In this document: positions 9,227 to 19,108 of the stretch, piece after piece
Numbering within the stretch: the first letter of the stretch is position 1
Layout of the letters: the number at the start of each line of letters is the position of its first letter
NCBI RefSeq assembly: GCF_001832905.1
Contig: NZ_MKIR01000024.1
Coordinates: forward strand, 62,001 to 126,000
Length of the DNA: 64,000 bases
Reading direction: 5' to 3'
Source: Floricoccus tropicus
Lineage (GTDB): Bacteria > Bacillota > Bacilli > Lactobacillales > Streptococcaceae
Position numbers and translations under genes: made by a program
Notes under the pieces: model-generated
Seen by the model: the letters and a program-made list of their open reading frames with translations, nothing else
The model's database searches: none
Told to the model about the DNA's origin: nothing

Positions 9227-10285
9227 ATGAAAGCAAAAAAATTATTTGCAACTAGTATGGTAGCTTTTGCTGCTGCTGCACTTTTGATTGGTTGTGGTTC
9301 TAAGGAATCAAAAACTAAAGAATCTGATTCAGGTTCTAAAGCACTTGATGAATTAAACGTAATGTTTGTACCTTCTAAGAATCCTGATGATATTGTTGCA
9401 GCAACTAAACCTTTAAGTGGTCTGCTTCAAGAAGAATTGAAAAAAGAAGGTGTTGAAGTTAAGAACGTTAAAATCTCTGTTGGTACTGACTTCCAAGCAG
9501 TAGGTGAAGCTTTAAGTTCTGGTTCTGCTGATGTAGGTTACGGAGTTCCTGGTGGAACTTATGCAGTATATAAAGATGAAACAGAAGTTATCTTAACTGC
9601 AACTCGTGCTGGATTAAATAAAGATAGTGATAAAGCTAAGGATTGGAATGACGGTAAACCAACAGAAAAATTAACTGATAAAGTAGCTAAATCATATCGC
9701 TCACTTTTAATTGCTGGTCCTTCTGCTAAAGGTCAAGAATTAGCTAAAAAAGTTAATGCTGGTGAAGATTTAACTTGGGATGATTTAAACGGCGCTAACT
9801 GGGGTCTTGCAGCACCAACTTCATCTGCTGGATATATTTACCCATCTCTATGGCTAAATGATAATGTAAAACATAATATTACTGAACTAAAATCAACAGT
9901 TCAAAATGATTCTTATGGTTCTGGATTTGCTCGTCTAGCTTCTGGACAAATTGATGTTTTACCAGTTTACGCTGATGCTCGTTCTGACTTTGCTGATGCT
10001 TGGACTAAAGAATATGGTAAAAAAGATATTTGGACTGAAACAAACGTAATTGGTGTTACTGTTCCTATCTACAACGATGCAATCTTGGTTTCTAAAAAAT
10101 CTGATAAGATGGATGACAAGGTAAAAGAAGCATTACAAAATGCTCTAATCAACATGGCTAAAACTGATGAAGGTAAAAAAGTAATTGCTGTTTACTCACA
10201 TTCAGGTTATGAAAAAGCTACAGATTCTGATTATGATACTGAAGTTAAAGCACAAGAGCTTATGAAATCACAAACTAAAAAATAA
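9227..10285 (+). CDS. phnD: Phosphonate/phosphite/phosphate-type ABC transporter, substrate-binding lipoprotein
   Basis: 352 residues. The start at MKAKKLFATS is chosen because the signal peptide begins there; an AGAGGAG site is 11 bases upstream, and an upstream in-frame TTG would only add nine polar residues. The lipobox LLIGC places the mature lipoprotein on the outer face of the membrane. The PhnD-type fold is recognisable by LNVMFVPSKNPDDIV and by DVGYGVPGGTYAVYK. It delivers ligand to the PhnC/PhnE transporter encoded next. No C-P lyase or phosphonatase gene is nearby, so the physiological ligand is open. Confidence 0.9.
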   Translation: MKAKKLFATSMVAFAAAALLIGCGSKESKTKESDSGSKALDELNVMFVPSKNPDDIVAATKPLSGLLQEELKKEGVEVKNVKISVGTDFQAVGEALSSGSADVGYGVPGGTYAVYKDETEVILTATRAGLNKDSDKAKDWNDGKPTEKLTDKVAKSYRSLLIAGPSAKGQELAKKVNAGEDLTWDDLNGANWGLAAPTSSAGYIYPSLWLNDNVKHNITELKSTVQNDSYGSGFARLASGQIDVLPVYADARSDFADAWTKEYGKKDIWTETNVIGVTVPIYNDAILVSKKSDKMDDKVKEALQNALINMAKTDEGKKVIAVYSHSGYEKATDSDYDTEVKAQELMKSQTKK

Positions 10286-10299
10286 GAAAATTTGAGTTG

Positions 10300-10330
10300 A
10301 TATAGACTGGGCATACAGCTCAGTCTATAT
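10300..10330 (+). terminator. Intra-operon stem-loop between phnD and phnC
   Basis: Ten-base stem ATATAGACTG (10300-10309) / CAGTCTATAT (10321-10330) with a short T-run. It probably reduces read-through or stabilises the phnD message, so that binding protein outnumbers transporter. Confidence 0.6.
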
Positions 10331-10356
10331 TTTGCCTATTAAAGGAGTACATATAT

Positions 10357-11118
10357 ATGATTAAAATGGAACATGTTTCCAAAGTCTACCCTAATGGAAC
10401 TGTCGGGTTAGATGATATTAATTTAGAAATTGAGCAAGGAGAATTTGTTGCAATTATTGGAACGAGTGGTGCTGGTAAATCAACATTAATTCGTACAATA
10501 AATCGCCTTACAGATATTACAAGTGGAAATTTAACTGTAAATGGAACAGATATTACAAAATTAAAACGTAAAGAATTACGTCAATTTCGTAGATCAGTAG
10601 GAATGATTTTTCAATCATATAATTTGGTTCCACGTATTTCAGTTATTAAAAATGTTTTGAACTCACGTGTTGCTGAAATGAATTTTTTACAAGTTTTATT
10701 TGCACAATTTTCTAAAGAAGATAAGAAGATGGCTTTGGAATCTTTAAATCGTGTAGGAATCTTAGATAAAGCGTATATACGTACTGATGAGTTATCAGGA
10801 GGACAACAACAACGTGTTTCTCTTGCTCGTACTTTAGCACAAGATCCACAAGTCTTACTTGCTGATGAACCAGTAGCAGCACTTGACCCAGTAACTGCTA
10901 ATGAAGTCATGGATAATTTTAAGAAAATTAATAAGGAATTAAATAAAACAGTTCTGATTAATATTCACCACGTTGATTTAGCTCTAAAATATGCTGATAG
11001 AATTATCGCAATCCGCAAAGGGAAAATTGTTTTTGATGGTCCAAGTGATCAAGTAACACAGGATATTCTTGATGATATTTATCAAAAAGAGGATGGCGGT
11101 AAAAATGGCAAAGCATAG
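10357..11118 (+). CDS. phnC: Phosphonate-type ABC transporter ATPase
   Basis: 253 residues. Walker A is GTSGAGKST (residues about 35-43), the Q-loop MIFQSYNLVPR, the signature LSGGQQQRVSLARTL, Walker B VLLADEPVAALDP and the switch His in NIHHVD. It energises uptake by the two PhnE permeases. The 3' end overlaps the first permease by 14 bases, consistent with coupled translation. Confidence 0.95.
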   Translation: MIKMEHVSKVYPNGTVGLDDINLEIEQGEFVAIIGTSGAGKSTLIRTINRLTDITSGNLTVNGTDITKLKRKELRQFRRSVGMIFQSYNLVPRISVIKNVLNSRVAEMNFLQVLFAQFSKEDKKMALESLNRVGILDKAYIRTDELSGGQQQRVSLARTLAQDPQVLLADEPVAALDPVTANEVMDNFKKINKELNKTVLINIHHVDLALKYADRIIAIRKGKIVFDGPSDQVTQDILDDIYQKEDGGKNGKA

Positions 11119-11926
11119 AGGGTTCATTCAACCTAAAGAATGGGTACTTGAGGATGGATCAGTCGTTGAGGAAAAAAGATCATATACTCTACTTTATCTA
11201 TTGTTCTTCTTGGCTTTGATTATATTCTCTCTTTACATTGTTCAGTTTGATTTTAAAAAGGTAATAAAAAATTTCGGAAATTTTTGGACTATGTTATTTT
11301 CCATGTTTCCACCCAATTGGGATTATTTAGGAGCAATAAAGAAACCATTATTTGATACAATAAAGATGAGTTTGTTAGGATCATTTTTAGGTAGTATTAC
11401 AGCCGTTCCATTTGCCTTTTTAGCAGCAAATAATATTGTAAATAATAAATTTATTAATGGAATTGTTCGTTTTGTATTTACAGTCTTACGTACTTTACCT
11501 ACATTAGTAACGGCCCTTATTGCAACGTACATATGGGGATTAGGAACTTTTGCTGGTACAGTCGCGATATTTATATTCTCATTTTCTTACATTGGTAAGC
11601 AATTATTTGAACAGATTGAAACAGTAGATATGGGACCATTTGAAGCAGTAGAAGCTTTAGGTGCTAGCAGATCAAAAGCGATTGTAGCTACTATATTTCC
11701 ACAATTAATGCCTATGTATATTTCAACTACTCTCTTTAACTTTGAAGGTAATGTACGTTATGCTGCGATTCTTGGTTATGTTGGAGCAGGAGGAATCGGT
11801 ATCATTCTTAATGAGAATATTGGATTCCGTGATTACACAAATGTTGGAATGATTTTGATTGTTCTTTTTGTAGCTGTTACATTAATAGAGCAATTTAGTC
11901 AATTTGTTCGTAACAAATTATCTTAG
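11105..11926 (+). CDS. phnE: Phosphonate-type ABC transporter permease, first copy
   Basis: 273 residues starting MAKHRGFIQPKEWV; upstream in-frame codons lie inside phnC and are not family sequence. It has about six membrane helices. The EAA loop that contacts PhnC is at EAVEALGASRSKAIVATIFPQ, and AAILGYVGAGGIGIIL is the conserved C-terminal block. It pairs with the second permease to form a heterodimeric channel. Confidence 0.92.
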   Translation: MAKHRGFIQPKEWVLEDGSVVEEKRSYTLLYLLFFLALIIFSLYIVQFDFKKVIKNFGNFWTMLFSMFPPNWDYLGAIKKPLFDTIKMSLLGSFLGSITAVPFAFLAANNIVNNKFINGIVRFVFTVLRTLPTLVTALIATYIWGLGTFAGTVAIFIFSFSYIGKQLFEQIETVDMGPFEAVEALGASRSKAIVATIFPQLMPMYISTTLFNFEGNVRYAAILGYVGAGGIGIILNENIGFRDYTNVGMILIVLFVAVTLIEQFSQFVRNKLS

Positions 11927-11945
11927 GTCAATTGAAGGAGAAAAA

Positions 11946-12773
11946 ATGGAAGTAAAAAATAAAAATAATTCAATTGTCCAAATGTTGGAGCAAGAAAAAA
12001 GTAATAAAAAGTACTACATCATGATTGCTGTTGCAGTAGTTGCAGCACTTATCTGGTCAATGTCTGTAATTGAAGTGAAACCATTATCTAAAGAAGGTAT
12101 TGTTATTGCTAAAAATATTTTCAGAGGTATTTTTCATCCTAGTATGGATTTTCTTTTCAATTTTACTAGACAGGGTGTGCCTTTCTTGCTGCTAGAAACT
12201 ATAGCAATTGCAGTTTTAGGAACACTTTTTGGATCAATTTTGGCTCTGCCTTTAGCATTCTTATCTGCAACCAATATTGTTCCTCGTCCGATTGCTGTTG
12301 TTATGCGATTTATTAATATGGCGATTCGTACAGTACCACCTTTTGTATATGGTTTAATGTTTATTCGTGTTACAGGACCAGGTGCATCGGCTGGTGTACT
12401 TACCTTGGCTGTTGTTTCAATTGGTATGATTGCTAAAATGTTTACTGAAACAATTGAAGATTTGGATCAAGGAATAATCGAATCGATGGAAGCATCAGGT
12501 GCTAGTCTTTTCCAAAAGATTCGTTTTGGGGTTATTCCACAATTAAAGGCAGATTTTTTATCATTGCTACTTTATCGTTTCGATATGAACCTTCGTGATG
12601 CAACCATCTTAGGTTTAGTAGGAGCAGGTGGTATTGGAGCACCATTGATATTTGCAATGAATTCATATAGATGGAATCAGGTTGGTGCAATTTTAATAGG
12701 ACTATTCCTCTTAATTTTTGTAGTAGAAGCAATTTCATCAAGAATTCGTCGTTATCTACTTCATGGTAAATAG
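11946..12773 (+). CDS. phnE: Phosphonate-type ABC transporter permease, second copy
   Basis: 275 residues starting MEVKNKNNSIVQML behind a GAAGGAG site. The EAA loop (ESMEASGASLFQKIRFGVIPQ) and the ATILGLVGAGGIGAPL block are conserved as in the first copy, but overall the two permeases are clearly diverged, so this is a functional heterodimer rather than a recent duplication. It is the last gene of the operon. Confidence 0.92.
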   Translation: MEVKNKNNSIVQMLEQEKSNKKYYIMIAVAVVAALIWSMSVIEVKPLSKEGIVIAKNIFRGIFHPSMDFLFNFTRQGVPFLLLETIAIAVLGTLFGSILALPLAFLSATNIVPRPIAVVMRFINMAIRTVPPFVYGLMFIRVTGPGASAGVLTLAVVSIGMIAKMFTETIEDLDQGIIESMEASGASLFQKIRFGVIPQLKADFLSLLLYRFDMNLRDATILGLVGAGGIGAPLIFAMNSYRWNQVGAILIGLFLLIFVVEAISSRIRRYLLHGK

Positions 12774-12778
12774 TTATA

Positions 12779-12818
12779 AAAAGCAATCATAGTTTAAAAA
12801 ACTGTGATTGCTTTTTTT
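12779..12818 (+). terminator. Terminator of the phn operon
   Basis: AAGCAATCA...TGATTGCTT hairpin (one mismatch pair allowed) followed by seven T. Confidence 0.9.
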
Positions 12819-12924
12819 ATACCAGTGTTAATTATTATTGATTTTTATATCATATTTATTTTAATATGTTCTTCGAAATCAATATTTATTTGATTAATAT
12901 TATAATGCAAAATTTTTTTCCAAA

Positions 12925-12955
12925 ATAAAAACTCATTGAATTTTACTCAATGAGT
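12925..12955 (-). terminator. Terminator of the flotillin operon
   Basis: CTCATTGA/TCAATGAG hairpin. On the minus strand it is followed by TTTTTATTTT. Confidence 0.75.
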
Positions 12956-13000
12956 TGGATTTATTTATATTTATCGAAACTTCTGTAAAAAGGAAGGATA

Positions 13001-14539
13001 TTAATGTCCAGCTTCCTCTCCATTATGAATTTTTTTCACTTCAGTAGGTTCGGTTACTTCAATCTTTTTATCAGTAGAAATTTTTTGATTTTGGTTAATT
13101 TTATTTTCCTTTTCTGCCGCTGCTTGGTTGTTAATAGCTTTGACAATATCAGTATTAGCATTGTGTTGGGCCATTGAACTAGTTATTAATTGGGCAAAAT
13201 CAATTCCAGTAGTTTCTTTAATTGTGGCAAATGTCCTTGCCATTCCAGCTTCACCTAAATCATGAACACCATCTCCACCGCCAAAGCTTACTATTTTATC
13301 AATGTTACTAATTGGTGCATTAACTTCTCTTGCAATAGCAGGTAAAACTTTGATGAATTCCATCAAGATACCTGATTCATTAAGTTTTTGAAGAGCAACA
13401 GCCATCTGTTCTTTACTGTCAGCTTCGGCTTTACCGATTTTAGCAACTTTCTCAGCCTCAGCATCCCCTAATTTTTCAATTCTAGTAGCTTCAGCAATAG
13501 CAGCAAGTTCAACCTTTTTAGCATCAGCTTCAGCTTGTGCAATTTCACGAGACTTAGCAGCCTCGGCTTCCTGGATAGCTACATAGCGTTTGGCATCAGC
13601 TTCTTTACGAAGTGTTGCATTAAGTTCTTTTTCTCTTAGTTCCGCTTGTTTTTCTTGAATTTCAATATTTTTTCTTTGTTCAATAATATGAACTTCCATT
13701 TGTTCTGCTTTAGCAATCTGGTCAGCTTGAGCCTTAGCAACTTCTTGCTCTTTAATAGCATTTGCTCGAGCTATTTCTTCTTCTTTATTGTATTCAGAAT
13801 CTTTTAATGCTTGGTTTTTACGTGCTTCAGCAATTTCAATTTGACGTCTAATTTCTTCATGTTGAGCAAGTTGTTCGTTTTCAGCTTGTTTGATACGAGT
13901 TTCACGCTTAGCATTTGATTCAGCAACCTCGGCATCTTTTTTAATTTCAGCGATTTGAGGACGACCAAGAGCGTCTAGATAACCATTGCTATCACTTACA
14001 TCTTTTATTGTAAATGAAACAATTTCTAATCCCATTTTTCTAAGGTCGGTTGAAGCTACTGTTTGAACTTTTTCAGCGAAGTCATCTCTGTTTTTGTAGA
14101 TGTCTTCTACTGTCATAGTACCAAGAATAGCACGTAAATGTCCTTCTAGAACTTCTCGTGCTTCATCTTCTAGCTCCTCAGTTGACTTACCAAGATATTG
14201 CTCAGCTGCAGTTTTAATAGCATCTTCGCTGTTACCTACTTTTACAAGAACTGTAGCACTTGCTTTGATAGGAACACCTTGTTCAGTGTATACTTCAGGA
14301 GTTCCAATTTCTAACTTATGAGTTAACAGGCTAAGAGTGTGCGATTGCTGAAAGATAGGAAGGACGAAAGTTCCTCCATTTTTAATTATTTTAATTCCTT
14401 CATTGTTTTTACCTAAATTTGTACCTGTTACAATCAATGCTTCATCAGGTTTTCCATTCTTATAAGTAATTGCAAGAAATATGCCTAGTAAAACAATGAG
14501 CACAAAAATTACGATAATTATTATTAGAATTGTTGACAT
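13001..14539 (-). CDS. Flotillin (SPFH/band 7 membrane scaffold)
   Basis: 512 residues. It has one N-terminal hydrophobic segment (residues 3-25), an SPFH/PHB domain (about 35-200) and a long Ala/Glu/Lys-rich coiled coil (about 200-375, AEADAKKVELAAIAEATRIE-like), then a C-terminal tail. Flotillins organise ordered membrane microdomains and assist membrane protein assembly. It is paired with an NfeD-like gene immediately upstream, the arrangement known from Bacillus yuaF-floT. Confidence 0.93.
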   Translation of the reverse strand: MSTILIIIIVIFVLIVLLGIFLAITYKNGKPDEALIVTGTNLGKNNEGIKIIKNGGTFVLPIFQQSHTLSLLTHKLEIGTPEVYTEQGVPIKASATVLVKVGNSEDAIKTAAEQYLGKSTEELEDEAREVLEGHLRAILGTMTVEDIYKNRDDFAEKVQTVASTDLRKMGLEIVSFTIKDVSDSNGYLDALGRPQIAEIKKDAEVAESNAKRETRIKQAENEQLAQHEEIRRQIEIAEARKNQALKDSEYNKEEEIARANAIKEQEVAKAQADQIAKAEQMEVHIIEQRKNIEIQEKQAELREKELNATLRKEADAKRYVAIQEAEAAKSREIAQAEADAKKVELAAIAEATRIEKLGDAEAEKVAKIGKAEADSKEQMAVALQKLNESGILMEFIKVLPAIAREVNAPISNIDKIVSFGGGDGVHDLGEAGMARTFATIKETTGIDFAQLITSSMAQHNANTDIVKAINNQAAAEKENKINQNQKISTDKKIEVTEPTEVKKIHNGEEAGH

Positions 14540-14558
14540 GAAATTCTCCTTTTTAATT

Positions 14559-14969
14559 TTAAATATTTTTATTTTTAATAACTAGTGCATTGCCGTTATC
14601 ATCAAAGTCAATGATTATTACTGGTGAATTTTTAGGAAGTTCTATCTGGTTTTCAATGTCTTCCTTCTTATATAGCTTAGCTGGACGAATAGAAGTACCA
14701 TTTGAAGAATTAATTAAAACTTCCCCAACATGTTCAAATCCAACTTTTTCACTTAATGTACCTAAAAGATAGTCTCTCTTATCAGGGACATTTGAAATAT
14801 TATTATCTGTAAATTTATTGAAAAGCTTCATGAATGGAAGCAAGACAATGGAAAATAATATGTATAAACAAAATATAAAAATAAAGAATACTATTATGGC
14901 AACCAATATCTTTATGAATGAATTATCTAGACTATTATAGGATTCTATTATTTTTTTAATACTATCCAT
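14559..14969 (-). CDS. NfeD-like membrane protein (flotillin partner)
   Basis: 136 residues. Hydrophobic helices at about 18-45 anchor it. The C-terminal part (GTLSEKVGFEHVGEVLINSS through SPVIIIDFDDNGNALVIK) reads as the beta-rich OB-fold of NfeD-type proteins. It lies 19 bases upstream of the flotillin gene and is co-transcribed with it. Family assignment rests on this neighbour as much as on sequence. Confidence 0.7.
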   Translation of the reverse strand: MDSIKKIIESYNSLDNSFIKILVAIIVFFIFIFCLYILFSIVLLPFMKLFNKFTDNNISNVPDKRDYLLGTLSEKVGFEHVGEVLINSSNGTSIRPAKLYKKEDIENQIELPKNSPVIIIDFDDNGNALVIKNKNI

Positions 14970-15081
14970 ATATGGGATCTCTTTCTAAATATTTTCTTGG
15001 TGTAATTATATCATATAAAATTGAATATCTTAAAAAATAATTACAAATTATAGAAAACATTTTTAATAAATTATTATATAT

Positions 15082-15113
15082 AAAAAAACAGCTACTAATA
15101 ATAGCTGTTTTTA
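15082..15113 (-). terminator. Terminator of plsX-acpP
   Basis: AAAACAGCTA/TAGCTGTTTT hairpin. The minus strand has a T-run of seven after it. Confidence 0.85.
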
Positions 15114-15138
15114 AGTTTGTACTTTATATCATATAAAA

Positions 15139-15381
15139 TTAAGCTTTTTTTTCTGCGATATAGTCAACAACATTGCCAATTGTAATTATACGATCAGCAT
15201 CCTCATCTGAAATTTCAATATCAAATTCATCTTCAAGGGCTAGAGTAAATTCCATGATTGAGATAGAATCAGCATGAAGATCATCTACAATATCAGTTTC
15301 AAGTGTAATCTGATCTGGTTCAATTTCTAAGCTTTCAGCCAATGTATCTTTGATTTGGTTAAAAATTTCTTCTTTAGTCAT
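15139..15381 (-). CDS. acpP: Acyl carrier protein
   Basis: 80 residues from [14 protein letters not shown]. The phosphopantetheine-accepting Ser39 is in [13 protein letters not shown], where the usual DSL is DSI. It is strongly acidic and carries fatty acid intermediates. A GTG five codons upstream is an alternative start and has a slightly better purine-rich site; family length favours the ATG. It overlaps the 3' end of plsX by eight bases, so the two phospholipid genes are coupled. Confidence 0.92.
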   Translation of the reverse strand: MTKEEIFNQIKDTLAESLEIEPDQITLETDIVDDLHADSISIMEFTLALEDEFDIEISDEDADRIITIGNVVDYIAEKKA

Positions 15382-16387
15382 TTGTTTGTGTTTCACTTTC
15401 TTTTTGATAATAATCTACAAGTTGTCCAACAACATTGCTTTCAAGCATTCTGTTGATTTGTTTAATTGTTGAATAAATAGCCTGTTCTTTTGAAGAACCA
15501 TGTGATTTGATAACTGGAGCTTTGACACCAAATAGCACAGCACCACCAGCCTTTTCATAATCCATTTTATCCTTCAAACCAAGCAGTCCATTTTTTAAGA
15601 GAAGAGCACCAGCTTTACCTCTAAGACCACTTTCAGTAATTGCTTCTTTTAATAACTTCATCATATTTGATGCAGTGCCCTCAATTGTTTTAAGCACAGC
15701 ATTTCCTGTGAATCCATCAGTAACAACAACATCAGCAACCCCATCAAGAAGATCACGTGCTTCTATGTTACCGATGAAATTAATCGTTTCATCAGCTTCT
15801 AGAAGTTTGAAAGCTTCCTTGGTTAGAGTAGTCCCTTTTCCAGGTTCTGTCCCGTTATTAAGTAGACCTACTCGTGGATTTTCAATACCACGAATGTTTT
15901 TAGCATAGAAGGTACCAAGAGTTCCATAGTTGAGGAGATGTTTTGCTGTATTTTCAGCATTGGCACCAAGGTCAAGCATATCGAAACCAGTCCCATCAAT
16001 TGTAGGTAAGGTTGAAAGTAACGCTGGTCTTTCAACTTGTTTAATTCGTCCAATGACAAATAGACCACTTGCTAATAAAGCACCTGTGTTCCCAGCAGAT
16101 AGTAAAGCATCTGCATCGCCGTCTTTCACAGCTTGGGCAGCACGAACCATGCTCGAATCTTTTTTCTTACGAATTGCTTTAACAGGTTCATCAGTACCCT
16201 CTATTTTTTGGGTAGTATGAATGATAGAAATATTTTTATTTTCACCGTCAAGGCATTCTTTGATTTTTGCTTCATCTCCAAAGAGAATGAATTCAAGATT
16301 TGGAAAATCTTTACTGGCAAGCTTCACCCCATCTACAATAGCTTTAGGAGCGAAATCACCACCCATTGCATCAACTGCAATTTTCAT
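15374..16387 (-). CDS. plsX: Phosphate acyltransferase PlsX
   Basis: 337 residues. It converts acyl-ACP to acyl-phosphate for the PlsX/PlsY route to lysophosphatidate. Typical blocks: [41 protein letters not shown] and [16 protein letters not shown]. It is a peripheral membrane enzyme without a signal peptide. It is followed by and overlaps acpP. Confidence 0.96.
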   Translation of the reverse strand: MKIAVDAMGGDFAPKAIVDGVKLASKDFPNLEFILFGDEAKIKECLDGENKNISIIHTTQKIEGTDEPVKAIRKKKDSSMVRAAQAVKDGDADALLSAGNTGALLASGLFVIGRIKQVERPALLSTLPTIDGTGFDMLDLGANAENTAKHLLNYGTLGTFYAKNIRGIENPRVGLLNNGTEPGKGTTLTKEAFKLLEADETINFIGNIEARDLLDGVADVVVTDGFTGNAVLKTIEGTASNMMKLLKEAITESGLRGKAGALLLKNGLLGLKDKMDYEKAGGAVLFGVKAPVIKSHGSSKEQAIYSTIKQINRMLESNVVGQLVDYYQKESETQTND

Positions 16388-16471
16388 ATATATTCCTCTT
16401 ATATAGTTTATATTTTAATGCAAGAATAATCCTACATATTATTTCTTATATATACATCGAATAAAATTGTA

Positions 16472-17272
16472 TCACAAATGTATTATTTTTTCAATTTCAT
16501 CGATTACAGCACCAGTGTCATGATGCCCGATTATATTTTCACTAACGCTTTTAACTTTTTCACGAGCATTGTCAACTGCATAGGAATGCCCTGCATACTC
16601 AAGCATCTCTAAATCATTATGATTATCGCCAAAAGCTGCGATTTCATCAGGTCCTATATTTAATTTTTCAGCTAACTTTTCAAGTCCTGTAGCTTTATTT
16701 ATATGGCTAGGGATAATATCGAGTCCTTCAAAGCCAGTAGTAACAGCGCGATAATCACCAATCCTAGAGTTAAGCCAAGATTCAAACTCTAAAATATAGT
16801 CAGCCGGTAAATTTGCACTCAGCTTCAATATTTTGTCATCAACCTCATCAAGACTTTTAATAATATTGAGATTTGAATAGTAGATTTTTGATTTCTCTAA
16901 GTAATCAGGGTCTGAGTTTTCGAAAATGTAAAAGCCTTTTTCACCTGACAAGAGGATTTTTTGTCCTATAAATCTTTCATTTTGAGAAACTAAGTCAAGA
17001 ATTTTTTTTACATCATCCATTGACATAACTTCTTCAAAAAGAATTTCATCATTGTAAGTTACAATTGCCCCATTCTCTGCTACAAAAGCCATTTGATCTT
17101 TGAAATCAGAAAATACATTTTGTAGGGAAAGTAGCTGTCTTCCACTTGCAGCAGCAAAAACAATCCCTTTTTTATTTAGTTGATCGAGCACTTTTGAAAA
17201 ATGTTCTTTATCGTAGGTACTTGCGGCATTTAGAAATGTTCCATCCATATCTGTTGCGATTAATTTTATCAA
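16472..17272 (-). CDS. Cof-type HAD-IIB phosphatase
   Basis: 266 residues. Motif I is DMDGTFLN, motif II AASGR, and motifs III/IV are the lysine-containing INKATGLEKL and FGDNHNDLEML. The cap is the C2B (Cof) type. These cytoplasmic enzymes hydrolyse sugar phosphates, FMN or pyridoxal phosphate; the substrate is not predictable here. It is a single gene with its own leader. Confidence 0.9.
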   Translation of the reverse strand: MIKLIATDMDGTFLNAASTYDKEHFSKVLDQLNKKGIVFAAASGRQLLSLQNVFSDFKDQMAFVAENGAIVTYNDEILFEEVMSMDDVKKILDLVSQNERFIGQKILLSGEKGFYIFENSDPDYLEKSKIYYSNLNIIKSLDEVDDKILKLSANLPADYILEFESWLNSRIGDYRAVTTGFEGLDIIPSHINKATGLEKLAEKLNIGPDEIAAFGDNHNDLEMLEYAGHSYAVDNAREKVKSVSENIIGHHDTGAVIDEIEKIIHL

Positions 17273-17299
17273 TTATTCACTCCTATCCATGTTTGTTAA

Positions 17300-17331
17300 A
17301 ATAAGAAACTCATCAATTTGGAGTTGATGAG
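17300..17331 (-). terminator. Terminator of the ABC-F gene
   Basis: CTCATCAA/TTGATGAG hairpin with a T-rich tract on the minus strand. Confidence 0.7.
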
Positions 17332-17357
17332 GATCTTTTTATTTATTTGTTTAAGTA

Positions 17358-18980
17358 TTAGTTATTCCAAAGTTCTTTTACTTTTGCTTGAACTTCATCA
17401 TTTTCAAGGAACTCGTCATATGTTTCATCTATTCTATCAATAACACCATTCTTAGAAAGAACAACAATATGATTAGCTAGTGTTTCTATAAACTCATGGT
17501 CATGACTGGCAAAAAGGATACTTCCTTTGAATGCTTTTAATCCATCATTTAGTGCTGAAATTGACTCAAGGTCTAAGTGGTTTGTTGGATCATCAAGAAC
17601 AAGGACATTTGACTTAAGTAACATAAGTTTACTTAACATTACACGTACTTTTTCTCCCCCTGAAAGAACGTTAACTGATTTATTAACTTCTTCCCCAGAG
17701 AATAGCATACGTCCGAGGAAACCTCGTAAGAATGTGTTGTCGTCTTCTTCCTTGCTTGCGAATTGACGTAACCAGTCAAGTATAGTTTCTCCTCCAGCAA
17801 AATCACGCGTATTATCTTTTGGAAGATAAGATTGGCTTGTAGTAACACCCCATTTAACTTCACCAGTGTACTCAATATCATTCATAAGAGCACGCATTAG
17901 AGTAGTAGTTTGGATATCATTTTGACCGATAAAGGCAACTTTATCGCCTGGTTTAAGGATAAAGTTGATATTATCAAGAATTACTTCACCATCAATTTCA
18001 ACTCGTAAGTCTTTAACTGAAAGAAGATCATTACCAATTTCGCGTTCAGGTTTGAATCCGATAAATGGATATTTACGGCTACTTGGAACAATTTCTTCAA
18101 GTTCAATTTTATCAAGCATTTTCTTACGAGATGTTGCTTGTTTTGATTTAGAGGCGTTGGCAGAGAATCTTGCAACGAAATCTTGAAGTTCTTTAATTTT
18201 TTCTTCAGCCTTACGGTTTTGATCACCTTGAAGGCGAAGTGCAAGTTCACTTGATTCTTTCCAGAAGTCATAGTTACCAACGAAAAGTTTAATTTTTCCA
18301 AAGTCAAGGTCGGCCATATGTGTACAAACTTTATTTAAAAAGTGACGGTCATGGGATACGACAATAACAGTATTTTCAAAGTTTATCAAAAACTCTTCTA
18401 ACCAGTTGATAGCTTGAATATCTAATCCATTTGTTGGTTCATCTAGTAGTAAAACATCTGGTTTACCAAATAGAGCTTTAGCAAGTAGTACCTTAACGTG
18501 TTCCCCAGCTGTTAGGTTGGCCATTAAATCAGAATGTTGGCTAGCTGGAATACCAAGGTTTTGTAAAAGTGAAGCAGCTTCACCTTCAGCCTCATAACCA
18601 CCCATTTCACCAAACTGTGCTTCAAGTTCAGCAGCATGCATGAAATCATCATCAGTTGAATCAGGATTCATGTAGATAGCATCTTTTTCTTCTGCAATCT
18701 TAGCAAGAACTTCATTACCTGACATTACAACTTCAAGTGGAGTTTGTTCTTCATAGTCAAAGTGATTTTGACGAAGAACTGAAAGACGTTCATCTGTACC
18801 AAGTGAAACATGACCTGTTGAAGGTTCAATATCACCAGCTAAAATTTTTAAAAATGTTGATTTACCTGCACCGTTGGCACCAATAAGTCCGTAACAATTT
18901 CCGGGTGTAAATTTGATGTTTACTTCATCAAAAAGTTTACGGTCTGAAAATTGTAAGCTAATATCGTTAACTGTAAGCAT
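17358..18980 (-). CDS. ABC-F ATPase of the YkpA/YbiT type
   Basis: 540 residues with two nucleotide-binding domains and no membrane segment. NBD1 has Walker A GANGAGKST (about 36-44) and Walker B LLLDEPTNGLD, with signature LTAGEHVKV. NBD2 has the standard signature LSGGEKVRVMLSK and LVLDDPTNHLD, but its Walker A is degenerate (FIGQNDIQTTTL), a feature I also recall for Bacillus YkpA. ABC-F proteins act on the ribosome; this group is translational rather than a drug-resistance type. An Arg/Lys-rich linker (NASKSKQATSRKKMLDKIEL) joins the domains. Confidence 0.92.
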   Translation of the reverse strand: MLTVNDISLQFSDRKLFDEVNIKFTPGNCYGLIGANGAGKSTFLKILAGDIEPSTGHVSLGTDERLSVLRQNHFDYEEQTPLEVVMSGNEVLAKIAEEKDAIYMNPDSTDDDFMHAAELEAQFGEMGGYEAEGEAASLLQNLGIPASQHSDLMANLTAGEHVKVLLAKALFGKPDVLLLDEPTNGLDIQAINWLEEFLINFENTVIVVSHDRHFLNKVCTHMADLDFGKIKLFVGNYDFWKESSELALRLQGDQNRKAEEKIKELQDFVARFSANASKSKQATSRKKMLDKIELEEIVPSSRKYPFIGFKPEREIGNDLLSVKDLRVEIDGEVILDNINFILKPGDKVAFIGQNDIQTTTLMRALMNDIEYTGEVKWGVTTSQSYLPKDNTRDFAGGETILDWLRQFASKEEDDNTFLRGFLGRMLFSGEEVNKSVNVLSGGEKVRVMLSKLMLLKSNVLVLDDPTNHLDLESISALNDGLKAFKGSILFASHDHEFIETLANHIVVLSKNGVIDRIDETYDEFLENDEVQAKVKELWNN

Positions 18981-19108
18981 TTTTTCTCCTATAAATATGT
19001 ATATATACCACCATTTTACAAGTTTTTTAATAAAAAGTAAACGTTTGGGAACTTTTAGCTACCTTTTATGAATTCTTACATTTTTGTAAGTGCCACTTTA
19101 ATTCAGTA

